A DNA stretch of 64,000 bases. Source: Bacillota bacterium (GTDB taxonomy: Bacteria > Bacillota > Clostridia > Peptostreptococcales > Anaerovoracaceae). Location of the stretch: the NCBI GenBank assembly GCA_022769485.1, contig JALEJU010000006.1:1-64000 (forward strand), written 5' to 3'. Below, piece after piece: positions 59,567-64,000 of the stretch (position 1 is the stretch's first letter; every line of letters begins with the position of its first letter). Both the position numbers and the translations under genes were made by a program. The notes beneath the pieces were generated by a model, which worked only from the letters and a program-made list of their open reading frames with translations, had not been told where the DNA came from and made no database searches.

Positions 59567-60919
59567 ATGGAACAAAAACTTACTAAAAAATACGGTCTTT
59601 TTACCGCAATGGCTATGGTCGTCGGCATCGTAGTCGGCTCCGGTGTTTTCTTTAAAGCGGAAAAGATTCTGACCGCAACAGGAGGAAACCTGCCTCTGGG
59701 TATTTTGGCTTGGCTTATCGGCGGTGCAATCATGATAGTCTGCGCATATAACTTTGCCGTTATGGCTACAAAATACGAATATGTAAACGGAATTGTGGAC
59801 TATGCGGAAGTTACAATGGGAAAGAGCTACGGATATTATGTAGGCTGGTTTTTAGCCATGGTCTATTATCCGACCCTGACATCTGTACTTGCATGGATTT
59901 CCGCAAGATATACCTGTGTTCTTTTAGGTTTTGATATTACCAGCGGAGAATGCTTGGCCATTGCAGCGTTCTTTCTGTGCGCAAGTTACGCGGTGAACGC
60001 ATTGTCTCCGGTTTTGGCCGGTAAATTTCAGGTTGCCACTACAATTATTAAGCTGATTCCGCTGTTCCTCATGGGAATCGTAGGAACGATTGCAGGCTTA
60101 GCCAACGGTATGACCGTTCAAAACTTCACAACTGTTGTTGAAGAAGTTCCGGCGGGAAATGCTTTGTTGACCGCAGTTGTCGCCACCTCATTCGCGTATG
60201 AAGGCTGGATCATCGCAACTTCCATCAATGCGGAACTAAAAGATGCAAAGAAAAACCTTCCCAGAGCGCTGGTAGGCGGTACCGCAATTATCGTTCTGGT
60301 TTACATTGTATACTATGTGGGTTTAGCCGGTGCCGTAACCAACGCAATCCTGATGGAAAGCGGCGAAGCCGGTGCAAAACTGGCCTTTACCGAGATCTTT
60401 TCTACCGTAGGCGGTACCGCTTTGATGGTATTTGTAGTCATCTCCTGTCTGGGTACACTGAACGGTTTGATGCTCGGCTGCACCAGAGGTTTGTACGCCA
60501 TCGCCGTCAGAAACAGAGGGCCTAAGCCCGAAACATTCAGCCAGGTTGACAGGCAGACAAATATGCCCCATAATTCCGCTGTTTTCGGTATGCTGCTCTG
60601 CGGTTTCTGGCTTATGTATTTCTTCGGAGCAAATCTGTCTACCGGTTGGTTCGGTCCTTTCTGTTTCGACAGTTCTGAACTTCCTATCGTAACCATCTAT
60701 GCAGCTTATATTCCTATCTTCATCATGTTTATGAAAAAAGAAACGGATCTGGGCGCTTTTAAACGTTTCGTAATGCCGATTCTGGGCATCGCCGGCGCCT
60801 GCTTTATGGTTTACGCGGCGTTTGTTTCTCACGGAATGGCGGTATGGTTTTACCTCATCATTTTTGCCGTTGTTATGATAATCGGGGCTGCATTCAACAA
60901 AGAACAGAAACAGAAATAA
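59567..60919 (+). CDS. APC-family amino acid permease
   Basis: A 450-residue membrane protein with about 12 hydrophobic segments. The first is GLFTAMAMVVGIVVGSGVFFKAE, the glycine-rich substrate-binding break of the APC superfamily. The FAYEGWIIATSINAELKD AK segment fits the later conserved helix. Substrate is not clear. I start at 59567, 11 bases after AAGGAG; an earlier in-frame ATG at 59489 has no site. It has its own promoter. Confidence 0.92.
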   Translation: MEQKLTKKYGLFTAMAMVVGIVVGSGVFFKAEKILTATGGNLPLGILAWLIGGAIMIVCAYNFAVMATKYEYVNGIVDYAEVTMGKSYGYYVGWFLAMVYYPTLTSVLAWISARYTCVLLGFDITSGECLAIAAFFLCASYAVNALSPVLAGKFQVATTIIKLIPLFLMGIVGTIAGLANGMTVQNFTTVVEEVPAGNALLTAVVATSFAYEGWIIATSINAELKDAKKNLPRALVGGTAIIVLVYIVYYVGLAGAVTNAILMESGEAGAKLAFTEIFSTVGGTALMVFVVISCLGTLNGLMLGCTRGLYAIAVRNRGPKPETFSQVDRQTNMPHNSAVFGMLLCGFWLMYFFGANLSTGWFGPFCFDSSELPIVTIYAAYIPIFIMFMKKETDLGAFKRFVMPILGIAGACFMVYAAFVSHGMAVWFYLIIFAVVMIIGAAFNKEQKQK

Positions 60920-60935
60920 ATAATTTTTCGGCACA

Positions 60936-60985
60936 ATAGAAGATTTCTTTGGTTTCAAAGGCTTTTTCGTTCTATTTTTCCTTTG
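60936..60985 (+). terminator. Possible terminator of the APC permease gene
   Basis: Outer arms AATAGAA and TTCTATT enclose an inner CTTTG-gttt-CAAAG stem, followed by TTTTCC. The structure is imperfect. Confidence 0.4.
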
Positions 60986-61045
60986 TTTTCCGTATTCTTT
61001 TCTTAGGTTTTAAATCAAAATCGACGGAAAGCGAGGAACCGGAAT

Positions 61046-62221
61046 ATGAAGAGACGTCGTGTAAGCAAAATTCTGATCATTTCCGTTTTGTTTACATCAA
61101 TGTTTACAGGAAATGCTGCTGCAGCGCCAACGCCAACTGAAGGTAATCTGCAGATACAGGCAAAATCCGCTGTGCTTTTGGATGCTTCTACGGGAACTTT
61201 TCTTTACGAACAAAATGCCCATGAACAGTTACCGCCTGCCAGCGTTACAAAAATCATGACCATGCTCCTCACCATGGAAGCAATAGAGCAGGGGAAGATC
61301 GGTTTTGAAGATAAAGTAACCATCAGCGCCCGAGCCGCAAGCATGGGGGGAAGCCAAATGTACATGGAAGCCGGAGAGCAGCAAACATTGGAAACGCTTC
61401 TGAAAGGAGTGTCCATATGCAGCGCTAACGATGCCTGCGTAGCTTGTGCGGAATATGTGGGCGGCTCGGAAGAAATCTTCGTGGAAAAAATGAACCGGCG
61501 GGCAAAAGAACTGGGAATGAAAGACACGCATTTTGTAAATACCAACGGGCTTCCGGTATCAGATCACTATACCAGCGCATATGATATAGGAATCATGTCG
61601 AAGGAGCTCATGCGTTTCGACGAGCCCAAAGAATGGTTCAATACTTGGCAGACTACAATACAGGTAGGGAAAGACGGGAAAAAGAAAACCGATTTAGGGC
61701 TGACAAACACCAACCGTCTGATCAAGCTTTATCCAGGCGCAAACGGAATAAAAACAGGGTTTACCCAGGAAGCCGGGTACTGCCTCTCAGGCTCTGCTAC
61801 AAAGGGAGATTTAACCTTGATTGCCGTCGTACTCGGCTGTGAAAGTACGGGAACACGATGGGCGGAAACCATGCGGCTTTTAGATTATGGCTTTGCTGCT
61901 TATGACAGCTGCAAAGCTGCGGAAAAAGGACAGAGCTTCGGAACCGTTCCGGTAGAAAAAGGTGCAAAAGAAGGAGTTGCGGCGGTTATTCCGAAGGATA
62001 TCAGTCTTTTAATCCAAAAAGGAGAGGCAAAAGAAATCTCTACAAAAGCGGAATTGAAAGAATCAACAGCGGCTCCTGTTCAAGCAGGGGATCCGGTAGG
62101 AGAGCTCATCGTATATAAAGGAAAAAAGGAATTGGAACGCCACGAGTTATTGGCTGGATCGGATGTGGAAAAGGCCGGATTCGGGCAGATTTACATACGA
62201 ATGATAAAAAATTTATTATAA
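61046..62221 (+). CDS. dacF: D-alanyl-D-alanine carboxypeptidase, DacF/PBP5-like
   Basis: A 391-residue serine-type carboxypeptidase that trims the pentapeptide of peptidoglycan. A signal peptide covers about 1-27. Catalytic motifs are SVTK (66-69), SAN (126-128) and KTG near 236-238. The C-terminal beta domain and an amphipathic anchor-like end (FGQIYIRMIKNLL) follow. GCGAGGAACC precedes the ATG. DacF and DacB act in spore cortex formation, while DacA is vegetative; which is meant here is not certain. A DUF3343 gene follows by 25 bases. Confidence 0.92.
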   Translation: MKRRRVSKILIISVLFTSMFTGNAAAAPTPTEGNLQIQAKSAVLLDASTGTFLYEQNAHEQLPPASVTKIMTMLLTMEAIEQGKIGFEDKVTISARAASMGGSQMYMEAGEQQTLETLLKGVSICSANDACVACAEYVGGSEEIFVEKMNRRAKELGMKDTHFVNTNGLPVSDHYTSAYDIGIMSKELMRFDEPKEWFNTWQTTIQVGKDGKKKTDLGLTNTNRLIKLYPGANGIKTGFTQEAGYCLSGSATKGDLTLIAVVLGCESTGTRWAETMRLLDYGFAAYDSCKAAEKGQSFGTVPVEKGAKEGVAAVIPKDISLLIQKGEAKEISTKAELKESTAAPVQAGDPVGELIVYKGKKELERHELLAGSDVEKAGFGQIYIRMIKNLL

Positions 62222-62246
62222 CCCAACAGGAAAGAGGGGAAAATGA

Positions 62247-62501
62247 ATGTACAATTATGTGATGGTATTTTCCTCTTTTTACAAGGCCGTTTATGCGCAG
62301 GAAAAGCTTTCCGATCATCGTATAAAAAGCGGGTTGATGCGAGTTTCTCCGGATTTGATAAAGAGCTGCGGATACGGCGTCTTTCTCAACGAAAAAGATC
62401 TGGAAAATTCTAAAAAAGTCCTGAAAGAAGCGCATATAAATTGGCAGAGGCTATTCCAAATCAGTCAGGAAAAGGGGAAACAGGAATATAAACCGGTATA
62501 A
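62247..62501 (+). CDS. DUF3343 family small protein
   Basis: An 84-residue protein with the DUF3343 pattern: an opening YVMVFSSFYKAVYAQEKL and a later SCGYGVFLNEKD. Proteins of this kind occur near selenium or sulfur metabolism genes and are sometimes linked with redox carriers. A single conserved Cys lies in the SCGYG segment. AGAGGGG precedes it, and it probably shares a transcript with dacF; this neighbour gives no hint for its role. Confidence 0.75.
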   Translation: MYNYVMVFSSFYKAVYAQEKLSDHRIKSGLMRVSPDLIKSCGYGVFLNEKDLENSKKVLKEAHINWQRLFQISQEKGKQEYKPV

Positions 62502-62554
62502 AGAAAACAGGAACGGCTGAATACTGTTCCATCATAAAGAACTTTTTGTGTAAG

Positions 62555-62592
62555 AAACGGTGCAGCCCCGGCAATGGAGCTGCACCGTTTTA
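62555..62592. terminator. Bidirectional intrinsic terminator
   Basis: A 12-bp perfect stem (62555-62566 with 62579-62590) lies between the convergent DUF3343 and aminopeptidase genes, with AAA and TTTTA ends. Confidence 0.8.
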
Positions 62593-62619
62593 CAATAATT
62601 ATTTTTTGTAAACTTTAGA

Positions 62620-63729
62620 TTATTTCAAATTTTCCGGATTCAGACATTCCAGTTCAGGGATAACAAAACGACCGTCTTTCCGGATCAGTACATCATCAAA
62701 CCAGATTTCGCCACCGCCGTATTCCGGCCTTTGAATCATAACCAAGTCCCAGTGGTTTGCGGATTTATTTCCGTTAAATGCATCTTCATAAGCCATTCCG
62801 GGCGTTAAATGGAAACTTCCGTTGATCTTTTCATCGAAGAGAGTATCCAGCATAGGGTGCTCCACATAGGGATTCACGCCGATGGCAAATTCTCCGAAAT
62901 AGCGGGAACCTTCGTCGGTATCCAGCAATTCATTGATTCTTTTATCGTTATTGGCTGTGGCCTTTACAATTTTTCCGTTCTTCACTTCGAAGCAGATTTG
63001 ATCAAACACAAAACCGTCTTCCTGTGATTTTGTATTATAAGAAATTTTACCGTTCATAGAATCTCTTACAGGCGCCGTATATACTTCGCCGTCGGGAATG
63101 TTCATATGTCCGTCGCAGGGGATCGTTGGAATGCCCTTAATACTGAATGTCAAGTCTGTGCCGGGACCTACCAGCCGAACTTTATCTGTGCGATCCATAA
63201 GATCCACAAGAGCCTGCATGGCTTTTCCCATTTTCGCATAATCCAGAGTGCAGACATTAAAATAGAAATCCTCAAAGGCCTCCTGGCTGGTATTGGCCAG
63301 CTGAGCCATGGAGGGGTTAGGATAGCGCAGAACTACCCATTTTGTATGGTTGACCCGATAATCCAATACCGGATTCATCAGCTTGGAGTACAAAGCATTT
63401 TTTTCACTGGGGACATCGCTGAGTTCCGCAGAGTTTTCGCTGCCGCGAACCGCAATGTATGCGTCCATTTCTTTCATCTCTTCCATCTGAATTTTCGCCA
63501 TGGTTTTGATCTGTTTTTCGGTACAGTTCATAAGCAGCTCCCGGTTAACCCTGCTGTCTCTGTGACGAACATAGGGAAGTCCTCCCGCTTTGTAAATATC
63601 TTTAATCAACTGGCAGATCAACGGCTTTGTGGCTTCTCCCTCGTAATCAATCAAGCATTTTTCTCCCGGCTGAATGGAAGTAGAATAATTCACTAACAGA
63701 TCGGATAATTTCTTTACTCTTTCGTCCAT
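62620..63729 (-). CDS. M29-family aminopeptidase
   Basis: A 369-residue aminopeptidase of the AmpS/PepS (M29, thermophilic aminopeptidase) family, which takes single residues off peptides. Typical stretches are LLVNYSTSIQPGEKCLIDYEG, DGHMNIPDGEVYTAPV, GEFAIGVNPYVEHP and HWDLVMIQRP with the following metal-binding GGGEIWFDD. AAGGAGGTCC precedes the ATG. It lies alone between a terminator and a partial ferredoxin-type gene, which is on the same strand and ends about 66 bases upstream. Confidence 0.92.
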   Translation of the reverse strand: MDERVKKLSDLLVNYSTSIQPGEKCLIDYEGEATKPLICQLIKDIYKAGGLPYVRHRDSRVNRELLMNCTEKQIKTMAKIQMEEMKEMDAYIAVRGSENSAELSDVPSEKNALYSKLMNPVLDYRVNHTKWVVLRYPNPSMAQLANTSQEAFEDFYFNVCTLDYAKMGKAMQALVDLMDRTDKVRLVGPGTDLTFSIKGIPTIPCDGHMNIPDGEVYTAPVRDSMNGKISYNTKSQEDGFVFDQICFEVKNGKIVKATANNDKRINELLDTDEGSRYFGEFAIGVNPYVEHPMLDTLFDEKINGSFHLTPGMAYEDAFNGNKSANHWDLVMIQRPEYGGGEIWFDDVLIRKDGRFVIPELECLNPENLK

Positions 63730-63794
63730 TTTATAAGGACCTCCTTCGGTTAAAATAATAAAATATCAATTGTAAAAAAGCTGTTCAGGCTGCA

Positions 63795-64000
63795 TTATAA
63801 CATAATAATCGCCCGCTCCGGGCAGACCGGCGCACAGTATCCGCAGGTTACACAGAGATTGGGGTCAATATCCGCAAGTCCGTTCTGATTCCAGAAAATC
63901 GCTTTGGAGGAGCAACGCTTCATACAGGCACCGCAGCCCATGCAGTCTCCCTGACAGATAAACATGCGCTTTTTCGATACATCCGGCCGGTAATCGGGAT
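63795..64000 (-). CDS. C-terminal part of a 2[4Fe-4S] ferredoxin-domain protein, cut by window end
   Basis: Sixty-seven residues in frame to the right edge of the window, ending at 63795. The two [4Fe-4S] motifs are CMGCGACMKRC and CVTCGYCAPVCP, so it carries a bacterial ferredoxin domain at its C terminus. The residues before it (PDYRPDVSKKR) show that the protein goes on upstream. Likely candidates are an oxidoreductase of the indolepyruvate ferredoxin oxidoreductase or FAD-dependent type, but the part seen is not enough to decide. Confidence 0.8.
   Translation of the reverse strand, partial: PDYRPDVSKKRMFICQGDCMGCGACMKRCSSKAIFWNQNGLADIDPNLCVTCGYCAPVCPERAIIML

Noticed and set aside
1..64000. 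CRISPR arrays, insertion sequences, prophage, tRNA or rRNA genes
   Set aside because: No direct repeat array, transposase, integrase, phage protein, cloverleaf or rRNA stretch was found on reading both strands.

Overview
This window is one 64 kb piece of a chromosome from a spore-forming, low-to-mid GC Clostridia-type Firmicute. The evidence is spoVS with Spo0A-box-like sites, the rimP-nusA-rnpM-ylxQ-infB-rbfA-nrnA-truB-ribF operon in its Firmicute order, yicC-gmk-rpoZ, RqcH, strong AGGAGG ribosome binding sites and frequent TTG starts. The exact genus is not readable from the sequence; a member of the Eubacteriales (for example near Anaerovoracaceae) is a guess. No rRNA, tRNA, CRISPR array, insertion sequence, integrase or phage gene was seen, and almost all genes are housekeeping or lineage-conserved.

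Layout: 1-3.3 kb holds a cut DUF5714-like gene, a broken flavodoxin gene, a macrodomain gene, a NUDIX gene and a MATE exporter. 3.4-9.7 kb holds an AlkD-like DNA repair protein, a TetM/EF-G-like GTPase fused to a NYN nuclease-like domain, a pseudouridine synthase, a 50-residue protein with its own terminator, and two membrane proteins. 9.7-11.2 kb is an ECF sigma / RsiV-type anti-sigma pair behind a probable autoregulated promoter. 11.3-17.3 kb holds nucleic-acid enzymes (beta-CASP nuclease, YprB-like exonuclease), a phosphoesterase, spoVS and rqcH. 17.4-20.5 kb is yicC-gmk-rpoZ-tcdA and a LytTR regulator. 20.6-29.1 kb is the long translation/transcription operon, preceded by a 13-bp leader terminator likely to be the NusA feedback point.

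29.2-43.0 kb is mixed: a stripped-down prepilin peptidase, a metal exporter with a His/Cys-rich loop, PAP2 phosphatase, fba, two divergent unknown genes, peptidase U32, a YczE-like membrane protein behind an attenuator-like leader, a C39 peptidase, an acidic unknown protein with murI, then pepF-nadK-rluA. 43.1-50.3 kb, on the minus strand, is a complete thiamine operon (thiS-thiF-thiG-thiH-tenI-thiE-thiD-thiC-thiN) controlled by a TPP riboswitch with a visible terminator. It supplies the thiazole branch (ThiS/F/G/H/TenI), the pyrimidine branch (ThiC/D), coupling (ThiE) and the final pyrophosphorylation (ThiN).

50.4-54.7 kb holds two Cys-rich proteins that look like spore-surface components (one behind a sigma-K-like promoter), RarD and a GH18 hydrolase. 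54.8-64 kb holds rmuC, a phosphoesterase, the deoB-pdp nucleoside salvage pair, an APC permease, a DacF-type carboxypeptidase with a DUF3343 gene, an M29 aminopeptidase and the tail of a ferredoxin-domain protein cut by the window end. No dramatic unknown system is evident. The best leads are the TetM-NYN fusion, the Spo0A-like sites before spoVS, the leader attenuators, the 50-residue gene and the Cys-rich spore-surface candidates.
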